Of a DNA stretch of 64,000 nt, positions 34,634 to 46,605 are shown in pieces (the first letter of the stretch is position 1; every line of letters starts with the position of its first letter). The stretch is from Gigaspora rosea. Taxonomy: Eukaryota; Glomeromycota; Glomeromycetes; Diversisporales; Gigasporaceae. The position numbers were made by a program, and so were the translations under genes. The stretch is from NCBI GenBank assembly GCA_003550325.1, contig QKWP01000074.1, positions 512,069 through 576,068 of the forward strand, given 5' to 3'. The notes under the pieces are model-generated. The model was not told the DNA's origin, did not search any database, and was given only the letters and a program-made list of their open reading frames with translations.

Positions 34634-36079
34634 CTCTAATAGTTAAATAAAAATATTAAAATAAAAAATTCAAAAAATTTAAAAAATAAAAAAATTTTAA
34701 AACTTAATAAATTTGGTTCATTTAAACCCAATACAGATCTATTTGAATTCAAGTTAGGTTTATTTTTTTTAACCAAGTTTGTTTTATTTGAACCAAATTT
34801 AGGTATCATATGGTATCTGAAATTAAGCTACCTTTTTTGGCCAAAAAATTACACAAAAAATCGTAATATTGAGTTTTTTGAAAAAATTGAACAAAAAGTT
34901 GTCCAAATGTTACCAAATTTTTACTATAGATGTATTTTAATGCACTGAACAACTTTACTTAATCAAAATTTTGAAGTTTGCTTAGTAAAAAAAAGTTTTA
35001 TATATAGCAACTGCTAACTAATTTTTTAAGATTTTTAAAAAAAATCAGGGGAGTAGCTTATTTTAGATAGTAGCTTATTTTTGGGCATATACGGTATATT
35101 TAAACCCAAGCTAGTTTAGTTAATCCCAAATCAAATTTATTTAAATTTTGTTTTGTATTATTTAAATATTATTTGGGTTTATTTAAATCCAAATCAAGTT
35201 TATTTAAATACAAGTGAAACCCAAACTAAATTTATTAAGCATTTATTAAATTTTAAACTTAGTTTAATAACTAGAATAAAATTAAACTTTTCTAAGTGTT
35301 TAGGCCTATAAATTAAAAAAATTTAAAATTTTATACTAGGAGCAATACCAAGATTTTTTTTATTAAACTTTATTAATTAGTCTATATAATCATTCAGTAT
35401 ATTTAGAAAATTTTTTATTAATTTTAAAACCAAAAATAGGTATAAATAAAACTTAATAAAAGTTGTAATAAATTAGAGTCTAATAATATGTAACAAAAAT
35501 TGTATTAATTGGTTTAGGCCACAGATAAGTACTAGGTCTACTTTTGTTTATCTAGCTATATGTCTGAGTTCTTTTTCTTAGCATTAGATTTAAATTATGA
35601 AGTTTTTTCCAATTGTAAAAAGTTTTCATTAAATTTAATAAAGATAAGAGCAAGGTCTCACTATTAACATAAAAAAAAAAAAAACCAAAAATTGCATCAA
35701 GAGTAAATTATTTGCTTAAGAATATGGTCTATTAAATTATTAAAAATTAATCTTCAATATTTATAACAGTATAGATAAACCTATATAGTACAATTATGTG
35801 CTATAAATTCCAAATACTATAAACACTAATTTATCTTTATATAGTACAACATATCATTTAAAAATGATTTAATTGTTAGGGTGTAGCAAGACCTTAAAGA
35901 ACTCTGATACAACTTAGATCTGAGTTTGTATAATTTTAGTAGTATTTTAGCCAAATAGATATATAAAATAGAGCAAAATTTAAAATTTTACTATATAAAA
36001 ATACAACATTTGATGAATTTCCATGCAAAATTTTCTTTTTTAGAATTATCTGAGTTGTATCAGAGTTTTTTGAGGTTCT
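34634..36079. other. AT-rich DNA, no gene; short inverted repeat at 35880-36085
   Basis: TTTAAACCCAA/TTATTTAAATCC motifs recur between 34720 and 35230. At 35880-36085 an inverted pair (AACTCTGATACAACT and its complement) encloses about 120 bp. No gene recognised. Confidence 0.4.
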
Positions 36080-37365
36080 GGTATGGTGATATAGAGAAGC
36101 TGTCTGGTTGTCACCCCAAGCGACAGGTCTAGAGTTCAAATCCCACTGGAGATGAATTGGAAAATAGGCCTGTATTATAGTAATATTTGTTCATTGATTA
36201 GTCGGGTATATTACTTGTAATCTTGGTACTATTATCTTGAATGGGAGCATCAGTACAGTTGTGTAAGTTATACAGACAGATCCAAAGAACTAGAACAATT
36301 GAAACCCATTTGGCAAATCCCGAGCAAGAAGGTAGAAAAATCTTTTAACAGTACTACAGAAGACTAGAATTTCAACTGAAGACTAAAGAACTGGATGGAA
36401 AAAGCCCTATAGCCGCCAGAGTTGTACTGGAAGAAAAGGAACTATGTTTCAAAATTAGGTACCAAGGAGAGAGAGTCTATCAGTACATAAAGCTGGGCTA
36501 ACCAATCCTTCTAGGCTAACTGGTTTGGTAGTTTGGAAGGAATTGGTAAGGGTTGGAAGAAGGGTTGGATGTGAGTACTATGAATCAGAATAAATCTGTA
36601 AAGGCAGACGGAACTTACTAGCTAGTGAAAGGTAGAAGCATAGAGGCATGTATATGTCAAAACCTAATGGGCTCTGAGCATACCCATATGTGAGTTTTTG
36701 GACGTTAAAAAGTGCTAGGACCACCAATACAGGTATAGCTAATACACGTGCATATAGTGGTAACAGAGTCCCTCTGAGCCTCATGATGCTATCCAAATAT
36801 ATCTAGTACTGGAAGCATTTGCAAAACATGCCGGTTACCTTGTCACCATAGAGGGAAGTACAGTCGTTCGCACATTACCGAATTCGAAATGTTAAATTCT
36901 GGGTCCCAAAGTTGCAGAAATCAAGCCAGTTCCGGTAGCATGCAGGTTTGAGAACTTACCCAAAGTGGTAGAGGCAGCTGCATAGCTTGAGATACGACTC
37001 CTGAGAAGTATACTAGTAGGGATCTCAGGTACACCAATCTGGAAGCACAAAGTGCATACCTGGCAACATACACCAAATTGGAAGTAATGATACTAGGTAG
37101 TATTAGTAAGGTGGCAGATATGTGAATACTAATTGTTGGTTGAAGAGAGACGTACAAGCTAGGTCAGTCATATAAATGGGAATATAGAAGGCTCTGGTAG
37201 GTTTTAGGCATAGATAAATGGTTGTATAATTTAAAATCCTAGTTCCAATACTTGTAATAATATGTATGTATTTATGGCATTGCCATTTGTCAATTTACTT
37301 AAGTATTAATAAAGTTTGGAGCAGAAGCTACACCCGGGGTTCCCCCTAATATAAAAAAAATAATA
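36080..37365 (+). mobile_element. tRNA-headed retroposon, about 1.29 kb, fullest copy
   Basis: The head GGTATGGTGATATAGAGAAG..GTCTAGAGTTCAAATCCCAC has a B box (GAGTTCAAATCCC) about 55 bp from the start. The body is colinear with 25031-26320 (GACAGATCC..AAGAACTAGAACAATTG, TACTGGAAGCATTTGCAAAA, GGCAGCTGCATAGCTTGAG). The 3' end is TAATAAAGTTTGGAGCAGAA then CCTAATATAAAAAAAATAAT. At about 1.3 kb it is far longer than ordinary SINEs and lacks a long ORF. No clear target duplication here. Confidence 0.7.
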
Positions 37366-38060
37366 TAAATATACAACAAATTATATGCCTGCTTATAAGC
37401 TAAATATTTGCTTTTTTTGTTTAATTTGCTATAGTATTATTATCTCAAAACTTTTAATATCTAAATTAAATTTTTAAAAGCAGTTGTATAGAGTAGACAT
37501 AGAATTATTTTAGAGAATTGATAATATTTTTGCTATTTTCACAATAGTTATATGAGATTTTCTATTTTTAGATAAATCTAATTCTAATTCTAACTTTAGT
37601 TTTAATTTAACCTTAACTCTAACTTTAAAAACTAATAAGTAAACCTTCTTTGGCTTCTAATTAAAAGGTGTATAGCTTATCTTTTTGATTCTAATATCAA
37701 AATTAGCCTAGTGGATTTCAAAATACTTGGAATCAAATAAAAAATATAAGAATCTGCAAATTTATTGTTATACAAGCTATTCATTTTTCTTTATATATAT
37801 TTTAAAAAGTTTTTTATTATAGTAAAAAAATTTTACTAAAAACTAAAATACTCATTTTAAAAAAACTAGCATTTTTTTTGAGCCAAAAAACAAGTTTACT
37901 TAAGAGCTTAAAGTCAATTGTAATAATAAAATTTTGTGCAAATTATGATTTTTTGTTTGATAATTTTTTTCTAATGTTATGAAATATAGTTATTATTTTA
38001 TTATTTTATTTTATTATTTTATTTTGATTTTTATTTTATTATCATTTTACTTTTTTATTT
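37366..38060. other. AT-rich spacer with foldback-arm fragments
   Basis: 37790-37980 is a copy of the arm sequence of the palindrome at 44095-44570 (AAAAACTAGCATTTTTTTTG, AGTCAATTGTAATAATAAAA). 37540-37620 (CACAATAGTTATA, AATCTAATTCTAA) recurs in complement at 45420-45510. ATTTTATT runs precede the retroposon. No gene. Confidence 0.5.
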
Positions 38061-39076
38061 TTTTTTAATATTAAGGTGACCACTTAGGTACCCTAGCACT
38101 TTATTGGTCCAAACGGGTTGGCCCGGTCAATATGACTGTGCCACATATTACATTTGTATAACGAGAGTACAACTAGCCACACATACAACTTTTGGTTGTC
38201 TAATTTAAGTAGTCCGCCCGAAGGTTCTACACTAGATGCCATACCTGCAACCCAACTAGGGGATTGCCTATTTAAACTTTCTGGCTTCTACCCATGTTCA
38301 ATGTTCCTTCCAATATACCCTTTCGAGTAATTCATTATTAAAAGTACCCTGAGGCTTTAGCCAATCACCTATTGGAGGGCATTTGCCCCTGTGGTAAACC
38401 TAGTAGAGTGATACCTGTCCCCCACAGGTATTCACCTACACTTTCGGTAACTTATGCATTCACTGAGGCAAACAACTTGCAGTCAGGGGGTTACTCTGCA
38501 GCCACTACCATTACCTACTACTGCCCTTGTGGAGTTCACTAGACCCCAGTACCCGGTCAGTCACTCTTTGGATTCTTTTCCCCAGATATCCCAGACTACC
38601 AATCCAGTTGGCCCAAAAGGATCGGTCTGCCAGGCTTTAGGTGCCTAAGGTCTCCCTTTTCTTGGTTTATGCTTCTATAACACATGACCTTTTCCTCTGG
38701 AACGACTCTGGCGGCCAGGTTGGTGGGCCCTCTTTACTATAGGGGCTCTTGCCAGTTCAGTTTTCCGGTCAGTCACTGCTAAGATCCTTTTCCCCGGTAC
38801 CGTCGAAAGTCTAGCTACCTCTCCACTCGGGACTTGCCAAATGGTTTTCTGTTTCTCCGGTTCCTTGGATTTGTCTATGTAACGAGAACAATTTCGCCCG
38901 AAAGCTCTCATTCAAGATGGTAACCAAGGACTACAGGTAGTGTACCCAACCGATCGACAAGACACAGTTACCGGAATACAGGTTTATTTTTCAAAAGCGT
39001 CGCCAGTGGGATTTGAACTCTAGACCTGCCACTTGGGGGTGACAACTTACCAACTTCACTAAGTCACTACACCCTC
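38061..39076 (-). mobile_element. tRNA-headed retroposon, minus strand, about 1.0 kb
   Basis: Read on minus, it begins GGGTGTAGTGACTTAGTGAAGTTGG (box A: TAGTGAAGTTGG) and has GTCTAGAGTTCAAATCCCAC (B box) 50 bp later: the best-preserved tRNA-like head in the window. It ends ..GGTCACCTTAATATTAAAA, so the plus strand shows a T run at its left. Flanks share ATTATCATTTTACTTT / ATTATTATTTTACTTT, a probable target duplication. Much higher GC than its surroundings suggests this is a young or less mutated copy. Confidence 0.75.
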
Positions 39077-39129
39077 TATTATTATTTTACTTTATTTTGT
39101 ATTTAGCATTATTATATTTTATTTTGAGA

Positions 39130-39300
39130 AGTTAACAATTATAATGCTTATAATACTTATATTACTTATAATGATTATACTGCTTATAATACTTAATGAT
39201 TATACTGCTTATAATACTTATACTGTTTATAATGTATATATCATTTATAATGCTTATTCTGCTTATATTGCTCTAATATTTATTATTGTTAATCAATACT
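39130..39300. repeat. Imperfect tandem TTATAATGCTTATACTGC
   Basis: About ten degenerate units of CTTATAATACTTATACTG between the retroposon and the next palindrome. Confidence 0.7.
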
Positions 39301-39304
39301 TATA

Positions 39305-40045
39305 ACGCATATAGGCTAATTTAAGGAATTGCTAATAACTTTTAATCTACTAGTCCATTTTGGATGATTTAATACCAAAATGTTCATCTCAATAAGACAA
39401 TTCTAACAATTCTAAAATTACTAAAATCCAATTACAGAATCCAGAGATTGATCAAATTTTGTGAGATTTTAATAGTATTTTTAGAATTACTATGTAAATA
39501 TCTTTAATAGTGAATAACTCTTGAAACATCAGTCTATTCTGTATGATTTAATAACCAAAATGTTCATCTCAATCAGACGTTTCTAATTAGCCCAAATTTA
39601 TTAAAATTAATCACAAAATTACAAGATTATTAAAATTAGTAAAATGGCTTATCTACAAATCTCAGGTTTTTTTTATAATATGGTACTGTAAAAACTTATA
39701 AGATTTGTAAATAAGCTATTATACTAATTTTAATGATCTTGTGATTCTGTAATTAGATTTTAATGATTTTGATCTTTTTAGAATCATCTCATTAAGCTGA
39801 ACATTTTGGTAGTTAGATTATTCAAAACAGACCAGCAGTTTATAAGTTATTTACTATTAAAGATATTTATATAGTAATTCTAAAAACACTATTAAAATCT
39901 CTCAAAATTTGATTGATCTTGTTGGATTTTAGTGATTTTGGATTAATTACAATCATCTCATTGAGATAAATATTTTGGTAGTTAAATCATCCAAAATGGA
40001 CTAGTAGATCAAAAGTTATTAGCAATTTCTTAAATTGGTCTATAT
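39305..40045. repeat. Foldback element, about 740 bp
   Basis: Left arm from ATATAGGCTAATTTAAGGAA (39309) and right arm ending TTAAATTGGTCTATAT (40046) pair nearly throughout, with the loop near 39670. It carries the shared palindrome core: CTACTAGTCCATTTTGGATG, ATTTAAT, CCAAAATGTTCATCTCAATA. No coding sequence. Confidence 0.8.
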
Positions 40046-40098
40046 GGCTTATTAGGCCCAGGACATATCCCCTTAAAATAGATTAAAATGCTATCTAT

Positions 40099-40268
40099 AA
40101 GGGGCGTGCCATTTATTACATAATATTTTTTACTTGGTAGCCACCTCTACCCATGTATGATGTGATCATTTTATTTAATTCTGATTGATTAATATAATAT
40201 ATAGACATAATCACTACCTCTGACTATGTATCCATGGTAAAAATTACGTAATAAATAGCATGTCCCTA
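40099..40268. mobile_element. MITE copy A, about 170 bp, AGGGGCATGC family
   Basis: The ends AAGGGGCGTGCCATTTATTA and TAATAAATAGCATGTCCCTA pair. Colinear with copy B (44266-44434) and with the interrupted copy C (51138-54096). Inserted between CTATCTATA and ATTAAAATTTT of the foldback arm. Confidence 0.82.
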
Positions 40269-40528
40269 ATTAAAATTTTTAAAAAAATATATGAATTTAC
40301 TATATAACTTTGAGCTAAAATTCTTTTAAATCTTACTTATTAACTTTAAATTAAATTTTTCAGGAATATAGAACAAAGAAAGAAGAAAAAATTTGAGCTT
40401 AAAAATTAAATTAAAATTTTGTCAATTTTGCACAAACCAAAAATGTAACTTCGCCAAAAACAAATATTTTTCAATTTTAAGATTATGAGTATATGTAAAA
40501 TCATGCTCTAAACAACTATACTTAGACG

Positions 40529-40839
40529 CAGTGTTGGCATTTGGACTATGTCCAATAAAAATTTTATTTGGACATGGACAAATATGGACATGGACTAATC
40601 CAAATCATGTCCATGTCCATATCTTTTCTGTATTGAAATTTTCGGAATATTCCGGACTTTCACCAAAGTTTAGCCTCAATTTTGGTTTATATTCGGAATA
40701 TTTCGGAGCTGTAGCCTATGCGTTTTATTTGGACTAAGTGTCTTATGTCCAATAAAATAATATGGAAAATATGGACATAGTCCATAAATGTCCATTTCCA
40801 ATGGTCCATATTGTCCATGTCCATATTTTGCCAACACTG
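40529..40839. mobile_element. Non-autonomous hAT-type MITE, 311 bp
   Basis: The ends are CAGTGTTGGCA and TGCCAACACTG with the exact 8-bp duplication CTTAGACG (40521-40528, 40840-40847). TGGACATGGAC/GTCCATGTCCA motifs fill both sides. The ends CAGTGTTGG match the element at 2487. Confidence 0.92.
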
Positions 40840-40898
40840 CTTAGACGATCTAAGTAGGTTACTTTGTAAAAAAAATAGATTATATATATACTAAAGTT

Positions 40899-41553
40899 TT
40901 TTTTTTTAAGATAAGAGCATGCTTCTGGTCTTTATTAGATGTATATTAATCATTATACTATCTACTTAGTACCGAAACTAGGACTAATTTATCTGTGATC
41001 TAAACTTACCAAAGCTTTTCAAATTCCCATTTATATGGCTGACCTGGCTTTGACGTCCCTTTCCAACTACAATTGGTATTCACATGTCCACTACTTTATT
41101 TAAACTACTAGTATCGTCCCTTCCAATATGTATGATGTTCCAGGTGGGCACTTTATGCTTCCAGATTGGTGTATCTAAGTATTTCTTCTATTGGTGTACC
41201 TCTCAGAAGTTTGTACCTCAAAACATGCAGCTGCCTCTACCACATTGGGTAAGTATCTCAAGCCTATATGCTGCCACAACTAACCGAGTTTCTGCATCTT
41301 CAGGGCCTAGGATTTAACTTTTTGAATACAGTAATATGCGAATGACTGTACTTTTCAATATAGTGATGAGATGTTGGGCATGTTTCGCAAATGCTTCCAG
41401 TACAGATATAGTTGGATAGCATTATGAGACTCAGATAACCCTAGTTACTACTACATGCACTTGTACCAGCTATCCTGTATTGGTAGTCCCAGCTACTCTT
41501 ATTATCTGAGAACTCCTATACGGGTATGCCTAGAGTCTGTTAAATCTTTTATC
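40899..41553 (-). mobile_element. 5'-truncated retroposon, 655 bp, minus strand
   Basis: TATATACTAAAGTT flanks it on both sides (40885-40898, 41554-41567), a 14-bp target duplication. A T run at the left marks a minus-strand A tail. The body matches the other retroposon copies (GCAGCTGCCTCTACC, GGTATGCCTAGAGTC), but the tRNA-like head is missing, as in 5'-truncated retroposition. Confidence 0.82.
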
Positions 41554-42284
41554 TATATACTAAAGTTAAAATTTTTTGGTTTTAAATATAAAATATTTTT
41601 TTGGTTAGATAACTTACTCCGGGCCTTAAGCAAAGTTGTTCATCATGTGATTCTACTCAATTTAAGCTTGTTACACATTTTCTTAGACCTTTTACTAAAT
41701 AAAAAATGAGATTAAAGTTCAAAAAAAATTTTTTTCCAAAAAATTTTTTAGAAAAAATTTTTCTGAACTTTAATCCCATTTTTTACTTAGCAAAAGGTCT
41801 GAGAAAACGTGTAGTAACCTCAAATTAAATAGAATTATATGTTGAACAACTTTGCTTAAAGGCCCGAAGTAGGTTACCTAATTATAAAAAAACGGTTTAT
41901 ATTTAAACCCCAAACAATTTAAACTTTAATATATAGATAACCCATTTTTCTTACAAGGTAACCTACCTAGATCGCCTAAGTAAAGTTGTTCAGGGCATAA
42001 TTATATATATATTTATGATTATAAAATTGAAAAATATTAGTTTTTAGTGAAGTTACAATTTCGTTTTGTGCAAAATTGGCAAATTTTAATTTATTTTTAA
42101 GCTCAATTTTTTTCCCTTGTTCTATATTCCTAAAAACTTAATTTAAAGTTAATAAATAAGATTTAAAAGAATTTTGCTCAAAGTTATATAGTAAATTCAT
42201 ATGATTTTTTTTAAAATTTTAATTATAGATAACAATTAAAGGGATATGTTCAGGGCCTATTATTCTAAAATGTATTTAATTGAT

Positions 42285-43412
42285 GATCCGCCAGTCAACT
42301 AATGCATGATTATAGTATAACATAATGCAAATTACTATGTAAATTACCTATAGACGAAATGCCACGATCACCCAAAGAAAAATATTTTTTTAAAAAGTTA
42401 ATGTGTTATATTGACTAATTAAAAGTTGTAGAGCTCGTTAGGGCACATCTAACAGTGGTTAGATCATCAAAATCGGCTCAGTAAATGCAGAGATATTGTC
42501 AAAAAATGATTGGGTGACTATATAAAATTCTATGTAAACAAATATGTTTACATAAAATTTTACATAGTCGTCCAATCGTTCGTTTTTCGACGATATCTCT
42601 GCATCTGCTAGGCCGATTTTAATGTTCTAACTGTTAGATGCATATTGACGAGCTCTACAACTTTTTATTAGTTGACATAACTCATTAACTTAGTAAAAAA
42701 AATTTTTTCCTTGGGTGATCGTGACATTTCTACCTATAATATAGATTATTATAGACAAAATGCCACAATCACCCAAGGAAAATATTTTCTTACTAAGTTA
42801 ATGAGTCATGTCGACTAATTGAAAGTTTGAGAGCTTGTTGAGGCGCATCTAATAGTGGTTAGATTATCAAAATCAGCCCAGTAGATGCGAAAATATTGTC
42901 AAAATGATTGAGCAGCTTTTTAACATTGTCTATAGTGCAAAATTTGGCTTACACAACCATCTTCTGCTTTTTAACAAAAAAATTTCTTGCAAAAATTTGC
43001 TATATACAAGGCTTTTGCTAACATTGTCTGAATGCTCACCCTTACCATAATATCAAAAGTTAGCTTTTTAATTGAAATGCAACAACGCGTCAAGATTTTT
43101 TTGACCAATAAAATTTTAGCGCATATCATCACATGGCTGCAGAAATTTTATGTGGTTCCTATATATAATTAGAATTTTATATAGTTCCAAATCGTTTTTC
43201 GAAGATATCTAGGCCGATTTTGATGATCTAACCACTGTTAGATGCATTGTAATGAGCTCTACAACTTTTAATTAGTTGACATGACTCATTAACTTAGTAA
43301 AAAAAATATTTTTCCTTGGGTGATCGTGGCATTGTCTATAAGTAATTTACATAGTAATTTGCATCATGTTATACTATGATCATGTATTAGTTGACTGGCA
43401 GATCATTAATTA
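42285..43412. repeat. Double foldback element with internal insertion
   Basis: Outer ends: TTGATGATCCGCCAGTCAAC on the left, GTTGACTGGCAGATCATTAA on the right. Two hairpins lie in series (42290-42745 and 42745-43410), each holding GCCACGATCACCCAA/TTGGGTGATCGTGGC and the shared core (GGCCGATTTTGATGATCTAA, GCATTGTAATGAGCTC). Between about 42930 and 43140 an unrelated dispersed repeat has inserted. Confidence 0.75.
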
Positions 43413-43557
43413 AAGATATAGAATTTCCTTAGTCAAAATAAACCAAGGCATTCCACTTCTTTTTATATTTATTAAATATCTTGTACTAAAATTTCTTATG
43501 AACAGAAACATAAGGATAGTTATATTATAGATTATTAATAAAAAAACTATTTATACT

Positions 43558-43850
43558 TTTTTTTTTTTTTTTAAAAAAAATGAGGTTTTGCTCATATCTT
43601 TATTAGTAATTTAATAAGTTACTACAAGTAGTATACTGTTTAACAAATTACATGCAAGAATGGAAGCTCAAACTAGTTTATCTGCGACCTAAACCTACTA
43701 GAGTGATCAAGACTCATCTAGTTTAGAATAGCTAATATATACCGGTAGTTGGTTGAAACACTATACTTGACCCAGTTGATAGCCCATAGGTCAAGTTTTC
43801 TAAGGTTTATTTCCATGAGGGACAGTGGTTATAGTTATCATATAACCAAA
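43558..43850 (-). mobile_element. 3' fragment of the tRNA-headed retroposon family
   Basis: A T run, then CATATCTTTATTAGTAATTT..AACTAGTTTATCTGCGACCTAAACCTAC matches 3' ends of the copies at 40899 and 48463 (GACTAATTTATCTGTGATCT). The upstream part is lost; the boundary is approximate. Confidence 0.55.
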
Positions 43851-44094
43851 CCTATTTATTCTAATAACACTAAGTTTATTATTAAGTAATAGTAAAATCA
43901 ATAATTTTTTATTATAATTCTATCATGAACTGCTTTTAGAAAAAAGTATAATTTCTTACAGACTAAGAAATTATACCTAACTCTTGGACACTGCTATAAA
44001 CTGATAAAGGATTCCTATAGCTATGTTGTTGTTATAGTTAAAAGTATCTTTACTATAATACTAACTTTATTTGTTTTCTTTACATATATTTAGA

Positions 44095-44570
44095 AATAGT
44101 TTTTTATTGTAGTGAAAAATTTTACTAAAAAAATAATAAACATGTCTTAAAAAACTAGCATTTTTTTGAGCCCAAAAACAACTTTATTTAAAACCCAAAG
44201 TCAATTGTAATAATAAAATTTTGTGCAAATTATGATTTTTCATTTGATAGATAGCTTTTTATATTAGGGGCATGCTATTTATTATGTAATATTTTTTACT
44301 TAGTAGCTACTCTTATTCAGATATAGTATGATTACTTTATTTAATTTGGATTGATTAATATAATATATAAATGTGATTACTACCTCTAACTATATATCCA
44401 TTGTAAAATTACATAATAAATAGCATGCTCCTTATAGAAAGCTATCAAATAAAAAATCATAATTTGCACAAAGTTTTATTATCACAATTGACTTTGGGCT
44501 CTTAAATAAAATTGTTCTTGGGCTCAAAACAATGCTAGTTTTTTAAAACATGTTTTATTATTTTTTTACT
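44095..44570. repeat. Palindrome, about 475 bp, centred on MITE copy B
   Basis: TAATAAACATGTCTTAAAAA ACTAGCATTTTTTTGAGCCC on the left pairs with GGGCTCAAAACAATGCTAGT TTTTTAAAACATGTTTTATT on the right. The MITE sits exactly in the middle. A half copy lies at 37790-37980. Confidence 0.75.
44266..44434. mobile_element. MITE copy B, 169 bp, uninterrupted
   Basis: The ends AGGGGCATGCTATTTATTAT and ATAATAAATAGCATGCTCCT pair. It contains the uninterrupted target of the integrase-type transposon (its complement reads ACATTTATATATTATATTAA). Confidence 0.82.
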
Positions 44571-45275
44571 ATTATACAAAGCACTATCCCTTAGTTTGTA
44601 CTATTTCGCAGGCAAATTTGCCTGTATAATTACTATAAATATACCTCTGATCTATTTTTTTATTATTTAAAATATTTAAATAAAATTTGGTATTATAATT
44701 TTTAATAACAAGGATTATATTTTTGAATTATTTAAATTTATATTATAAGACAAAAAGTTTATATTGCTTATAAGCTAAAAATATTAAATTTTAAAGAAAT
44801 TTTTTAACCAAAAAAATATTTTACAATATCTTGGTGAATTTTTTAAATATTGGTTTTAAAAATATAGTTTCTAATACAATATTGTAGTTTATATAAAGGA
44901 TGACAACTTTCATTATTTGACTTTATATGATTTACTTGTAAAAATTAAGACTTTTATTAGAAGTGAATTTTTTTTATAGATGGGAACATATAAAATTTGA
45001 GAAAACCTAAAGAAAAAATTTCTATAGTAAAAGTTCCAAAACAAAAACTTTAAACTTTTATTACACCAAAGTTTTTTAATAATTTTAAAAAAATTTTATA
45101 ATAAAGTTGATAAAACAGAACTAATATTATATTTTTTACTTAGAAAGTATATAGATAAAATTAATATTTAAGGTTTTATTTAAAAAATTTAAAATTTTAT
45201 AATTTTCGCAGGCAAATATGCCTGCATAACAAATTAAGGGATAAAATCTAAAATGCTTTGTATAATAATGAATTT
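44571..45275. mobile_element. TIR element, about 700 bp, ATTATACAAAGCA ends
   Basis: Left ATTATACAAAGCA..TCCCTTAGTTTGT..GCAGGCAAATTTGCCTG is complementary to right CAGGCAAATATGCCTGC..AACAAATTAAGGGA..TGCTTTGTATAATAAT. A TA target site would fit a mariner-like origin but the duplication is not certain. No ORF. Confidence 0.65.
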
Positions 45276-46242
45276 ATCGATCCTTATATTTTCTTCTTTA
45301 ATTCCATGTATCTTGAAATCTACTAGTCCAATTTTAATGATTAAACTACTATTAAAATCAAAAAAAAGAGCTTTACAACTTTCAATTAGAATCCAAAAAA
45401 GATTTATTTATTAGTTTTTAGAGTTAGCATTTGGGTTAAAGTTTGAGTTAGAATTAGATTTATTTAAAAATAAAAAATTTTGTATAACTATTGTGGAAAT
45501 AGCAATTTCCTTATTTTATTGTATGATAGAACTTTTATATTTTTGAAACAATAATAAATTTTGGTTTAATAGTTTTTATATTAGTAAATTAGAATTATCG
45601 TCTAGCCTTAAATAGTTAGTATATCTTAATATCTGCTAATTTTGAACTTTGTAATTTAATATTTAGTAGTAATAAAGAATTATAGTTAAAGTTGTAAATA
45701 TAGTATATTTTATTAATTTTTTGATTGTTTTTTGGTTTTAAAGTTGCCTGTCCAAAGTGTCATTTTAGTTGTTGAAATTATTAAAATGCTAGTAAAGAGT
45801 AATAATATATGTACAGTCTTTCTTCTTATAATTAAATAGTTAGAAATATAGTAATTTTTTAAAAAATGAACTTATAAAGAGGTGTGCTTATTATAGAGGT
45901 TTTTTGATTTGTAATAAATAGTAATTGGCCTCAAAAAGAAGTGTAATTATAATAAGGTTTTTATATTAATACAATTTATAGAAGGTAATCATAAAAAGGA
46001 AAACCTGTATTTTTTTTATAAGTTTAGGCTATCTGTTCTAAAATTTTATTAGAAGAAATAAGCTTATACTTGAAGGTTAAGATGCTTGTTTGTAAAATTA
46101 AAAAATTATAGTTCATGTAGTATATTAACTATTTTGGGTTTTTTTTGAAATTTCCTTTGGGGTTTCATTCCTGAAGGTCGCAGTTAACGATCTTTTATTA
46201 ATGATATAAGTTTTTCTAATTATATTATTTGTGATACATTCT
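45276..46242. other. AT-rich DNA, one foldback-core fragment
   Basis: 45310-45395 carries the shared palindrome core (CTACTAGTCCAATTTTAATG, GAGCTTTACAACTTTCAATT) without its partner arm. 45420-45510 is complementary to 37540-37620. No gene seen. Confidence 0.45.
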
Positions 46243-46250
46243 ATTACGAT

Positions 46251-46597
46251 TAGTAATTCTAGTTAAAATTAAAAAAATCAGCTAAGCTGATTTTTTCGAC
46301 CTGGTCAGTCAATGTTTTTAAAATCGGCTAGCTGATTTTATAAGTTCTCAACTTTGTATGCTTTATAAAAGAATTGATTAAAAGTAAGCTAACAGTACTT
46401 TAACAGTACTTCAACAGTGGCTTAGCAATTTTATATTAGATTTATTAGAAAAAAGCCAATAGCACTTTAACAGTACTTCAATAGCACTTCAATAGTGGCA
46501 AACTATAATTCATTGAAAATTTTCAACTAAGCTAACTAAGCTAATAAAATTTCATTAGCTTAGCCAGTCAAAAAATTTTGATTGACTAGGATCACTA
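46251..46597. mobile_element. Non-autonomous hAT-type MITE, 347 bp
   Basis: The ends are TAGTAATTCTAGTTAA and TTGACTAGGATCACTA (plus-strand reading at right: TTGATTGACTAGGATCACTA), flanked by ATTACGAT (46243-46250) and ATTACAAT (46598-46605), 7 of 8 identical. Inside are short repeats of ACTTTAACAGTACTTCAACA and CAGCTAAGCTG palindromes. Confidence 0.8.
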
Positions 46598-46605
46598 ATT
46601 ACAAT

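Larger units (their letters stand above)
40047..42265. repeat. Foldback element with three insertions in left arm
   Basis: Outer ends: TTAGGCCCAGGACATATCCC (about 40050) against GGGATATGTTCAGGGCCTA (42240-42260). The right arm (about 41745-42265) is unbroken. The left arm is interrupted by a MITE (40099-40268), a hAT-type element (40529-40839) and a retroposon (40899-41553). Once these are removed, the left arm follows the right (CTAAGTAGGTTAC, ACTAAAGTT, TTAAATATAAA, GGGCCTTAAGCAAAGTTGTT). The loop is near 41735. Confidence 0.82.

Noticed and set aside
39000-39076. A functional tRNA gene on the minus strand
   Set aside because: Box A and B are present, but the stem pairing is poor and the sequence continues into a 1-kb retroposon shared with other copies; it is a tRNA-derived head.
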